Assembly: GCA_029204225.1 (NCBI GenBank)
Contig: CM055106.1
Span: 2,870,146 to 2,933,849 of the forward strand
Direction: 5' to 3'
Origin: Diphasiastrum complanatum
Lineage: Eukaryota > Streptophyta > Lycopodiopsida > Lycopodiales > Lycopodiaceae
Length of the DNA stretch: 63,704 nt
The notes under the pieces are model-generated. The model searched no databases. It was given only the letters and a program-made list of their open reading frames with translations, and had not been told where the DNA came from. The position numbers and the translations under genes were made by a program. Shown here one piece after another: positions 9,492 to 18,016 of the stretch. Numbering within the stretch: position 1 is the first letter of the stretch; the number at the start of each line of letters is the position of its first letter.

Positions 9492-9968
9492 TTACTCATC
9501 ATTGAATGCTTTAACCCTCAAAACAAAAGCATGAGTACTCTCTTTCTTCTTTTGCAAACTTTGAAAGATTTTCCTCCTAAGAGTAAGAACTCGTGATGTA
9601 GACTTGGATTCATAAAGCTTCTTCAAAGCTTCCCAAGCCTCCAAAGATGATGTGCACTTACCAACTTCCTTGAGTAGCTCATTGGTAACATTCATCTTGA
9701 TCATGTGTAGAGCCCTTTTGGCCCTCTTATCATACCTCACTTGATCTTGAGGTGCTTGAGGCCTCTCCTCCACACCTTCAACAATCTCCATCAACTCATT
9801 CATCTCCAATAAGGACTCCATCTGCACCTTCCAAGTAGAACAGTTGATTGATGTAAGCCTATCATTGCCTTCCAACATGAATCCACCACTTGTAGCCATG
9901 TTGCAATGACCTGATCTTCTTCTTTCAACCTGTTCCAATGCACAAAGCACTCTCTTGAATGTCAACAA
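9492..9968 (-). pseudogene. Ty1/copia gag N-terminal half (UBN2/DUF4219-type)
   Basis: The probable start is the Met of MATSGGFMLEGNDRLTS at about 9900 rather than the upstream Met at 9968. It is followed by STWKVQMESLLEM, RALHMIKMNVTNELLKEV, WEALKKLYESKS and LTLRRKIFQSL, the usual copia gag core. It ends at an in-frame TAA, after which the same frame resumes. Between the two window copies it differs by Thr/Ile at the third gag codon and Gln/Arg in the WKVxME motif, within a patch of substitutions. Confidence 0.85.
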
Positions 9969-10491
9969 ATGAACTCAAGAAGAAATCACAAAGATATGGA
10001 ACCTCTCAAATCTCTTCTAGCACTTCTAACTAGAAAATCAACACATAGAATAGTGAAATCTTGATCAATTTATGACCTATCCACAATCTAATGATTCTTG
10101 TCACTTTCTAAGATTGAAACACACTCAAATGAAGTTCAGTAGCCTCAAAAACTAGAGATCCAATCAAAATTAGGAGTTTGACAAAATGACAAAAAAATTG
10201 AATATCTGAAAATTCTACATGCAATTTCTAGAAACTTGATATATCATCTTGTAGCCTCTAATGAGACCTTACTAATGCACAAAAAATTGGATAATTTCAG
10301 TAAACCAAGCACGAAGTCAGAATTGATCAAGTATATAAACCTATATTGAGTTTTGACCTACAAATGATCAATTCTACATATGCAAAAATGCTAATTTTTG
10401 AGTAGAAATCAATCTAGCATGCTCTAGCATTGGTAACTCCTCCAAATCCTTGCTAAAGATGGACGATTTTTTCATAACTTGAAACACAAGA
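9969..10491 (-). other. Untranslated leader of the minus-strand copia element
   Basis: Lies between the PBS (10492) and gag. No ORF or motif. It resembles the leader of the older relative at 2960-3556 and contains most of the substitution patch that separates the two window copies. Confidence 0.55.
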
Positions 10492-10503
10492 GCTCTGATA
10501 CCA
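10492..10503 (-). other. Primer-binding site (tRNA-iMet type) of the minus-strand copia element
   Basis: GCTCTGATACCA is the exact reverse complement of TGGTATCAGAGC, the standard plant copia PBS. It abuts TGTGAAGG at 10504, an LTR edge, so minus-strand DNA synthesis would start here from the 5' LTR lying to the right. Confidence 0.85.
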
Positions 10504-10690
10504 TGTGAAGGATTTCAAATCATTCAAGATCCAAATCCATGTCACCGATCTTTGGTTACAATAAGGAGCAAACCAACTATCCTGCCAATGTCGAAAAATC
10601 AGCATCTACATACAAAATGAGATGCAAACTCTTAGAGATATTGATCAAACATGAGCCAAAACATAAAATATAGTTGTTATTCGTACAATT
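10504..10690 (-). mobile_element. Partial 5' LTR of the minus-strand copia element
   Basis: Begins TGTGAAGGATTTC directly after the PBS. The outer end cannot be seen: by ~10690-10720 the sequence passes into the GAGTCATC-repeat leader of gypsy G1, which appears to truncate it. Confidence 0.5.
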
Positions 10691-10719
10691 ACAGTACCCT
10701 ATTGTATTTCACACGTGCC

Positions 10720-11165
10720 GTGTGAGTACCTCAGGTCATCTTTTGTGCGAGTACTTCCTGTGCGAGTACCCCACAGTTTCTAGCTCCATGGGTGCAGGGT
10801 AGCACGAGTCATCTGCGAGTATGAGTCATCTCCCACCCTTGCACGAGTCATCTGTGAGTCATTTTTTTTGCGAGTCATCTTCTGTACGAGTCATCTGCGA
10901 GTACGAGTCATCTCCCACCCTTGCACGAGTTATCTGTGGGTCATCTTCTATACGAGTCATTTGCGAGTACGAGTCATCTACGAGTCTTTTTTTTTGCAAG
11001 TCATCTTCTGTACCATTCATGTGCGAGTACGAGTCATCTCCCACCCTTGCACTGAACACGCCTGTGCGAGTCGTAAATTTATTTAAACGAGTAAGTTCTC
11101 GTGTCTGTGCGAGTCATTCCCCTGTCTCTGTGAGTCATTTTCTGATTCTCGTCAGCCACAAGAGT
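10720..11165 (+). repeat. GAGTCATC minisatellite in the 5' LTR/leader of gypsy element G1
   Basis: Short, slightly varied units built from CGAGTCATCTGCGAGTA, CATCTCCCACCCTTGCACGAG and CATTTTTTTTGCGAGTCAT recur throughout. Both strands have open frames of up to 124 codons only because the period avoids stops. The same minisatellite occurs at 35061-35635 ahead of the related element G2, so it belongs to this retroelement family and not to the insertion site. Confidence 0.85.
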
Positions 11166-11363
11166 ACTCAAGGAGGTATACATATATATTCATAAAAAAA
11201 AAAAAACCAAAAAACCAAAATTCCAATTCAATATCAATTGGAAACCTAGCGTCACCCACGAAACCATTATTTGGTATACATCCTACGCGACTGATCTAAC
11301 CTATTATCACAACACTTCGGCTACAACCATTTGTCTGGTCTTGTAATAATCTGTTTAGATCAA

Positions 11364-11879
11364 CATGGCAGGACCATCCCATCCACCGCCAAGTTAGAGA
11401 AAAGACTTCCTCGGATTGACGCACCTAAATACGATGGCGAATCAGATCCGACACGATTTCTCCAAGATTTCAACAATGCTTGTAAATTCTATGGGGACGA
11501 ATCTGACACTAAAAAGGTACGTTTATTCCCCATGATTTTACAAGGTGACGCAAAAGAGTGATTTTAAAACCTTGATGACCCAGACAACATGTCTTGGGAG
11601 ACCATCACCGTAGCACTGATCAAACGGTTCAAATCCTCAAAATTGACGCAGAGTCCCTTCATCCAATTGACGCATATCAAGATGCGAAGTAAAGAATCCG
11701 TGCGCACCTACATCGAGCGTTTCAAGCGTCTTAAAGTAGAGTGTGTTGATGATCACGTAACTGAGAAAATGGCCATCAAACTTTTTTTAGTTGGGTCACC
11801 CAAGGCCATTAGGAGAGAATTGAAACCTGCAGACTCGTACGAGCGATTGAAAGACGCGATGGATGATGCCATCTTTTAA
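11364..11879 (+). pseudogene. Ty3/gypsy G1 gag, capsid region
   Basis: The likely gag ATG is at 11364 (ACATGGCAGGACC), but that frame meets a TAG after ten codons. The gag frame proper reads RIDAPKYDGESDPTRFLQDF, KVRLFPMILQGDAKE, WETITVALIKRF, then KESVRTYIERFKRLKVEC and MAIKLFLVGSP, typical of plant gypsy capsid (retrotrans_gag). Two stops near 11559-11567 and one at 11877 break it. The same frame then continues to about 13500 through the zinc knuckles and protease. Confidence 0.85.
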
Positions 11880-12767
11880 GAAGATGAAGGGTCTGACAAA
11901 GACCATGACTTTTGCGACAAGAGAGGAAAGGGGCTAGTTAAGCAGGAGACTTCCCGTGTGGAAGGATCGTCCTCATCTAGTGAGGTTGATATCTTTCACC
12001 ACCTTGAGGGTTGGCAAAAAGCACAACAAGCTCAGATGGAGAAGCTAACCTCAGAATTCCAAAAGGTATTGAAGGATGTCGCTGAAAAAACTTTTCCAGT
12101 CCGTGAGAATGTCTGGTGTCCTATTTGTTCTCAAAACCACACCGCCAATGAGTGCCCGCACGTAAGAACATATTTCCCACACATGGCACGACCTATGTAT
12201 CGCCCTTATAGGCCATTTAGACCTCAGCAGTATGCACCAAATTACAATCCAAATCCATCCACGCTGAGGCCAGGACAATATCAACCTAGGCCAACAGGCC
12301 CAGTTCATTATCAACCCAGACAACCATTTGTAGTCAATCAGCCTATGCCACATGTACAATCTCACATGGTTGATACTGCCTATGTCGATCATGCTATCTA
12401 TTATGTCGAGGATCCCAATGCCAATGTTTATCAAGCAGAGACGAGTTGCTCTTATGAAATGGCACAGCCTGGATATGACCCCAATCAACCTCAATATCAT
12501 ACACAACCTATAGCATATGTTGCGCAACCGATGCCAGTTTTACGTGCCTGTTTTGTGTGTGCAAGACGACATCCTAGTATTCATTGCCCTGATAAATTAC
12601 AATATCCACCTCTTTGTGAAAATTGTGGCATAGAGCACCATATCAAAGACTGTCCAAAGCGACCCAGTCGTGCAGCTCTTGTTAACTCTATCCAAATAGA
12701 GACAATCCCAATCAGAGTCATGACTCGAGCCCAACACCGACAGGCTAGCGAAGCTACAACAAAATGA
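11880..12767 (+). pseudogene. Ty3/gypsy G1 gag nucleocapsid with three zinc knuckles
   Basis: Same frame as the capsid part. Contains a Ser-rich start, then a Pro/Tyr/Gln-rich middle (repeated PRPxxY-like runs) and three Cys/His knuckles: CPICSQNHTANEC, CFVCARRHPSIHC and CENCGIEHHIKDC. All three have the spacing CX2CX3HX4C, one residue shorter than the usual retroviral CX2CX4HX4C. Two are close together near the C-terminus and one lies upstream of the Pro/Tyr-rich region. The frame ends at TGA 12765-12767. Expected role: packaging of element RNA. Confidence 0.85.
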
Positions 12768-12845
12768 ACCAATAAGCTCCCGCCTGCTCCATCCAGTGAT
12801 AGAACCACACCAATCATCTATCCTAACCCCAACGAGGAGATCTAG

Positions 12846-13500
12846 TTGAGAGTTAAATATCAAAAGCTCATCCATGAAGCTGATAATAAGGAGGAGGACA
12901 TAGTCACACCTAGAGATCAAACCCCAGATAACCCAACCGTAGAAGGAGCCGAGATATGGGGAGATTTGCTTCAAGCAAACATTACCCTTCCATTTGGAGT
13001 ACTCTGGAAGTACACCGAAAAATGGCGGAAAGAGTTATGCTCAATTGAAGATCACATTCCATCACCAGAACTCCCTGAGGTGCCCCTGCATCTGACTAAT
13101 CCTGCAAGCGACAAGGGAAATATACGCATTCCTACAACTTACGGACATTCTCGCATTTTCTTGGCCGTATTAGATGGCGGATCGGGCGTAAATATAATAT
13201 CAACATCCCTGATGAAGGAGTGGGGTCTTCAAGCTTCCATGAAATGACCGAACTGTCAACTTTGAATGGCAGATCAAAGCGTGGTAAAACCATTAGGCCT
13301 AATACCAGACATAAGGCTGAAACTAGGAGGTTTGAGCTTCACGCTAGATTTGGTAGTACTCGATATCCCTACCAACGCCTATTCCTATTAAATGCTCCTA
13401 GGAAGGCAATGGCTCTCTAACGCACGTGTAGTGCACGATTGGAATAGAGAGCACGTTACATTTGGTAATCGAGAAGCATCAGTCAGATTGACTCTACTGG
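12846..13500 (+). pseudogene. Ty3/gypsy G1 aspartic protease region
   Basis: Still in the gag frame. The active site is in FLAVLDGGSGVNIIST, with Asp-Gly-Gly instead of the common Asp-Ser/Thr-Gly. After a stop at 13245-13247 the same frame resumes with LGGLSFTLDLVVLDIP and MLLGRQWLSNARVVHDW, the second protease signature. At about 13500 the coding potential shifts to the frame used by RT. Stops show it is inactive. Confidence 0.8.
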
Positions 13501-13603
13501 TAAGATCAAACCCGCACGAATCACTGAATACGGATCCTCTACCACAGAGTCCATTCTTGAAAATTACCATGACATCGAAGAGAACGACCACTATACCAAG
13601 GCT

Positions 13604-15271
13604 ATGGATATCATCAACTGGAGCCACAGCTTGGCAACAATTGATTGTGTCAATGCGGAACATTGCGAACTCAATACACATCACACTGATAGCAATGAAT
13701 CTACTGTTGAACCAACTGATTTGGATACTCCTATTTTCAACGTCAGTTATGTTAACATTCAGCCCCACAACGAGGACTTGCTTCACGTCGTCTGGGTACC
13801 TTATGATGAATTAATAACCTTGTATATTGATGATGAGAGTGTTTTACACTCTCAAGAGTTTGATACTGACTCCGACATGGCCAATATTACAGATGTAGCT
13901 ATTCTGCGCTTCATGGACGCCCCTGAGAAGGTCCGAGAGATAGAGCCTAAGGCTAGCATTGCTGCAGCCAAACTGGACCAAAGTAAACTATATCGTGTCA
14001 AACGACCGGTATACAAATGGGAGATACATGATACTGAATCTATCTACGTGATAGATGACACAATCTTAACCAAAGTCCCTCAAGCGTTCAAGCCACACAA
14101 AAACACCGTTCACAGGGTGCATGCGAAACCAACTAGGAAGGAAGCTATCCATGAGAAAATGAAAAAGATTATAGAGGTGGAGCCTCCTCGCGATCTCACA
14201 ATAGCTCGAGAAACCTCGGGTGAAGCACAATCCTCTAGGTCCACAAGCCACATAGCTAGAACCCCTAAGGATCCACCTAAAACTAGGACTAGGAAGCCCT
14301 ACGCCCCTGATAAAATTGATGTGCCCAACCATTTCAAGGACTTCACCATTGAGGATGTAACTATCCACCTCTCTCAAGCTCAACGGGAGCCAAAGGGGAA
14401 TGAGCCATATGATGGCCCTGCTCAACCGATAAAGTTAAATCTTCAAGAGCCTGATGAGCCAGAGAAAAAGTTTGTCCATATTGGAACACACCTCTACACC
14501 GAACAACGTCTGGCCTTAGAGAAGCTCCTTAGAAAATATCGTCATAACTTCGCATGGAACTATAAGGACATGAAGGGGGTAGATCCCTTGATTGTCGTGC
14601 ATAGAATTCCATTAAAGACGGATGCTAAACCCCATGCCAGTATACCTTATCATTGTAATCTGATCTACAGAGCACACATCAAAGAAGAACTCCAAAAGCT
14701 CTTGGAGGCAGGTTTCATCTACGAGGTGGAACATACAGATTGGGTATCACCTATCATTGTGGTCCCAAAGAAGAATGAGAAGCTTCGTATCTGTGTCGAC
14801 TATTGCAAATTAAACACTTCCACAAAAAGAGACCATTTTCCAATCTCGTATGACAAATCCATATTGGAAAACCTAGCTGGGGATGAAGTTTACTCCTTCC
14901 TGGATGGCTTCAATGGATACAACTTAGTTGTTATCTCTGAAGAAGACCAACCCAAAACGGCTTTTGCTATGGAATGGGGTATCTTCTGCAGGCGCGTTAT
15001 GCTCTTTGGATTGTGTAATGCACCATGTACCTTCCAACGTGTCATGCAAGCAGCATTTTATGATCTCATCGGTGACAACCTTGAGATCTATCTTGATGAC
15101 CTTGGGGTGCACTCGGAAGAATCCACGCACCTGGTCATACTCGAACGTATTTTCATACAATGCCAGAGGTATGGTATTTCTCTTAATCTTGAGAAATGTC
15201 AAATATGGGTCACCCACGGCGTCGTACTTGGTCACATTGTATCGCACAATGGGATTGCCACCGACCCATAG
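13604..15271 (+). pseudogene. Ty3/gypsy G1 linker and reverse transcriptase, 555-codon ORF
   Basis: Residues 1-~290 are a linker rich in charged residues. RT proper starts around FVHIGTHLYTEQRLALEKLL and contains HRIPLKTDAKPHA, GFIYEV, DWVSPIIVVPKKN, RICVDYCKLN, FLDGFNGYN, LFGLCNAPCTFQRVM, the catalytic EIYLDDLGVHS and the thumb up to HNGIATDP. All three catalytic Asp positions are present. It ends at TAG where relative G2 has GAG. Only six bases later the element loses its whole RNase H by deletion. This is the longest open frame in the window and it is identical in both copies. Confidence 0.88.
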
Positions 15272-15383
15272 AAGATCCGTCGTACCCTAAACCTGCCCAA
15301 CACGCACTTATCTACAAGGTGGCACCCTATACACTCATAGCGGGGCAACTTCATAGAAAGGGCGCAGACGGTGTGATCGATGG
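15272..15383 (+). pseudogene. G1 deletion junction and N-terminal end of integrase region
   Basis: GAAGATCCGTCGTACCC joins the RT thumb directly to PAQHALIYKVAPYTLIAGQL, sequence that in G2 lies ~655 bases further on (36369-37023). RNase H is therefore missing. The segment is in a different frame from both neighbours. Confidence 0.75.
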
Positions 15384-15923
15384 TTGACTGAGGGTGAGAT
15401 TATTCCCATCATATCCTTACTACACGAAGGAGTTGGTGGTGGACACTTTGCCTCAGAAAACACAGCTAGAAAGATCTTACTAGCTGGGTATTGGTGGCCT
15501 TCACTATTTAAGGACACTCATAACTTTGTAAAGGCTTGTGATGTGTGCCAAAGAGCCAAAAGGCCACAATTTTCAGATTATATGCCTTTAACTCCCATCT
15601 TATCTGAACAAGCATTTTTCAAATGGGGTATTGATTATGTAGGACCAATAAGTCCCGCTGCGCGATTCACACAGGCAAGATATATTATCGTGGCAACAGA
15701 TTATTGCACGAAGTGGGCAGAGGCTCGGGTGGTAAAGAACGCCGATGCCAAAACCACTGCTCGGCTCCTTTATGAGCAGATCATTGTACGATTTGGTTGC
15801 CCACTCGAAATCGTCAGCAATAGGGGTACACACTTTTTGAACACAGTGATTGAACACTTGTTGTCGATCTTCCTAGTTGTTCATCGCAAAAGTGCCCCAT
15901 ATTACCCAAGATGTAATGGGTAG
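15384..15923 (+). pseudogene. Ty3/gypsy G1 integrase, zinc finger and catalytic core
   Basis: Shows the HHCC finger (LHEGVGGGHFA ... CDVCQRAK), then FFKWGIDYVGP with the first catalytic Asp, IIVATDYCTKWAEA, and FGCPLEIVSNRGTHFLN. In that last motif the second catalytic Asp is replaced by Asn. APYYPRCNG is followed by a TAG in place of the usual Gln codon, then AEST with the catalytic Glu. The D-to-N change and the stop both predict an inactive enzyme. Confidence 0.85.
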
Positions 15924-16485
15924 GCTGAGTCCACGAATAAGGTTCTATGCAAAATCCTCACGAAGACGGTGGAAGCCAGTCGGTCAGATTGGGAGTTCAA
16001 GTTACATGCCGCTTTATGGGCGTATCAAACAACTCCCAAAAAGGCCACTGGCATGACACCATTCCAACTCACTTATGGACAAGAGGCCATGATGCCTGTA
16101 GAATTCTCTGTCCCATCCTTACGGGTAGCCTACGATTTGAAACTAGACAAAAGTTAGATCCTTGCCCATAGGCTATTCCACCTCCATAAGCTTTGCGAAA
16201 CAAGAGTCATTAGTGCACACGCACAACAAGTGCACAAAAGACGTCAACAAGATTGGCATGACCGCCATATTAAGTTGAAGGAATTTAAAGAAGGAGATAG
16301 AGTCCTTCTCTATCAAATGAAAGTACATAAGGGTTTACTGGCCAAGGTCCCTATATCATTGATCAAATCTTTGCTTCGGGCTACACTAAAATTAAAACCC
16401 TTAAAGGCATCCCGTTGGACACGATAGTGAATGGGAGTAGATTACAGCGATATCATGAGCCCTGCTATTCCTTAGACATGTACTG
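15924..16485 (+). pseudogene. Ty3/gypsy G1 integrase C-terminal region
   Basis: Continues in the integrase frame: EASRSDWEFKLHAALWAYQT, GMTPFQLTYGQEAMMPVEF, a TAG at 16155, then RRQQDWHDRHIKLKEFKEGD and RVLLYQMKV. A frameshift near 16325 moves the rest (GPYIIDQIFASGYTKIKTL, then VNGSRLQRYHE) to another frame that ends at TGA 16483-16485. That order is the usual integrase C-terminal fold of plant gypsy elements. No chromodomain is seen. Confidence 0.8.
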
Positions 16486-16489
16486 ATCA

Positions 16490-17150
16490 CCCGTGCTTTC
16501 ACCGTTAGGCAGCACATTGCCTCAGTAACGCCCCCACCAAATCTAGTCGATAGCCCTTATAGCTAAACGATCGGCAGCGTACCCCCAATTGTGGACGCAC
16601 CCATGCTTTCACCGTTAGGCAGCACATTGCCTCAGTAACGCCCCCACCAAATTTGGTCGATAGCCCTTATAGCTAAACGAATGGCAGCTATCCTTGAATA
16701 TACCGCCCCCGTGGACGCACCCGTGCTTTCACCGTTAGGCAGCACATTGCCTCAGTAACGCCCCCACCAAATTTAGTCGATAGCCCTTATAGCTAAACGA
16801 TCGGCAGCATACCACCCAAATCGTGGACGCACCCGTGCTTTAACCGTTAGGCAGCACATTGCCTCAGTAACGCCCCCACCAAATTTGGTCGATAGCCCTT
16901 ATAGCTAAACGAACGGTGGCCATCGCGAATATGTCACCCCGCACCCCACAAGGCACAGACCGTGCTTACACCATCCTAATGGCAGCACATTGCCTCATCT
17001 GTCCTACGTGCAGACGGCGCCAGGCCCGAACCGCGGACACTGACCGTGCTTACACCTCAAGGGCAGCACTTTGACTCATCAAGCCCCCGTCCTGCCAACC
17101 ACCCCGACCGTGGACGCACCCGTGCTTACACTGTGGGCAGCACCTTGCAC
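16490..17150. repeat. 110-120-bp tandem array, four close copies plus three shorter diverged copies
   Basis: Units start CCCGTGCTTTCACCGTTAGG at 16490, 16600, 16720 and 16832 (spacings 110, 120, 112) and include GCAGCACATTGCCTCAGTAA, GCCCCCACCAAAT and GATAGCCCTTATAGCTAAAC. Three shortened units follow (ACCGTGCTTACACC near 16961 and 17045, CCCGTGCTTACAC near 17119). No coding frame. The array starts five bases after the G1 integrase stop and ends ~70 bases before a minus-strand PBS. Confidence 0.9.
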
Positions 17151-17219
17151 AACAATTGTCTTGATGAACCCCAAACCGTGGCCATTTCCGTGAGATCCGC
17201 ATAGCTGACCGGCCAGTCG

Positions 17220-17231
17220 GCTCTGATACCA
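17220..17231 (-). other. Primer-binding site (tRNA-iMet type) of a minus-strand LTR element
   Basis: GCTCTGATACCA, the exact reverse complement of TGGTATCAGAGC, separated by two bases (CA) from TGTAGTGCAGG, the likely LTR edge. To its left, where gag should be, there is only the tandem array and then G1 in the opposite orientation. Confidence 0.75.
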
Positions 17232-17233
17232 CA

Positions 17234-18013
17234 TGTAGTGCAGGCATACCAAAGGGAGCCGGGAACCACGACTTAGCTTCCCAGCCTTCAACTCTTGCCA
17301 TCCAAACCCACTTGACATACAAGCAGCCAACTCGCCAACAACAATCAGACTTAACCAACTTGAAGTTCCGAAAACCAACATTGAGATCCAACCTGGCGCC
17401 ATGCCAGATCGGGGGTCCCGACGTGGGTGACTTCCCTCCAAGCAAGCCGCTCGACATACATCAAACTTAACCAACTCGAAGCTTCGTTACAAACGAGTAA
17501 CATCCATTCCAAGCAAGCGGTCTGACTTACATCAGACTTAACCAACTGAAAGCTTCGTCACGAGCGCTGGAAGCCAACCTGGCGCCACGCCAGACTGGAC
17601 AGCCATAAACAGGTAGCATCCACCCAAGCAAGCCATCCAACTCAGCCGACAGGTTAGAGCTCGTTCCCCAAGAGCTTAACCCATTCACGTTCATGCAAGG
17701 AACACTCAGAACCACAAGCCGCGACAGATATGGAAACAACCAGTTCCTGGACCAAATGGTCTCGATAGCATACCGCTGGCGCCACGGACCGAATGGTCCC
17801 GACGGCATACCGCTGGCGTCCCGGGATACGACCCTCAGTTATGTGCCAAGTTAAAAATTTTGAAAGCGGCCTTACAACTGGCGCTTTTACCGAACACTGA
17901 AACCCAGAAGGTAATCAGAGTCAGTTTGAGAAAAATCCCACTTTATTGATAAATCTGAGAAGGTTACATTTCAAGTGTGTGACCGACCCTAGTCTCTGGG
18001 GCGCTAGCATGCC
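17234..18013 (-). mobile_element. Putative LTR of a minus-strand element (right end uncertain)
   Basis: Begins TGTAGTGCAGG next to the PBS. On the minus strand it contains AATAAA (complement at 17942-17947) and three to four ~70-bp internal repeats built on GGTTAAGTCTGATGTAAGTC and GCTTGCTTGGA. It also shows a repeated ACCGAATGGTCCCGA / CCAAATGGTCTCGA pair near 17751-17805. No protein-coding domain. No matching second LTR or target-site duplication could be seen, so the right boundary is a guess. Confidence 0.5.
17942..17947 (-). terminator. AATAAA on the minus strand inside the putative LTR
   Basis: CTTTATTGATAAATC on the plus strand reads AATAAAG on the minus strand, in the position expected for the R-region polyadenylation signal of an LTR. 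Confidence 0.35.
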
Positions 18014-18016
18014 AAG

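Noticed and set aside
10492-10503. tRNA gene suggested by tRNA-matching sequence (also 17220, 20727, 53491, 60219)
   Set aside because: Only the 12 bases complementary to the tRNA 3' end are present, each beside an LTR edge; they are primer-binding sites.
10720-11165. Array of short repeats that might be a CRISPR or a coding repeat protein
   Set aside because: Units are contiguous, variable and without unique spacers, in plant DNA. Open frames on both strands follow from the period. It recurs in the same place in a second gypsy element.
12051-12527. 158-codon minus-strand frame antisense to G1 gag
   Set aside because: Shadow of the Pro/Tyr-rich gag segment; the plus frame carries zinc knuckles and is in register with capsid and protease.
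17050-17808. Several 90-155-codon minus-strand frames
   Set aside because: They lie in LTR/tandem-array DNA, change length when a single G differs between the copies (~60413), and show no domain.
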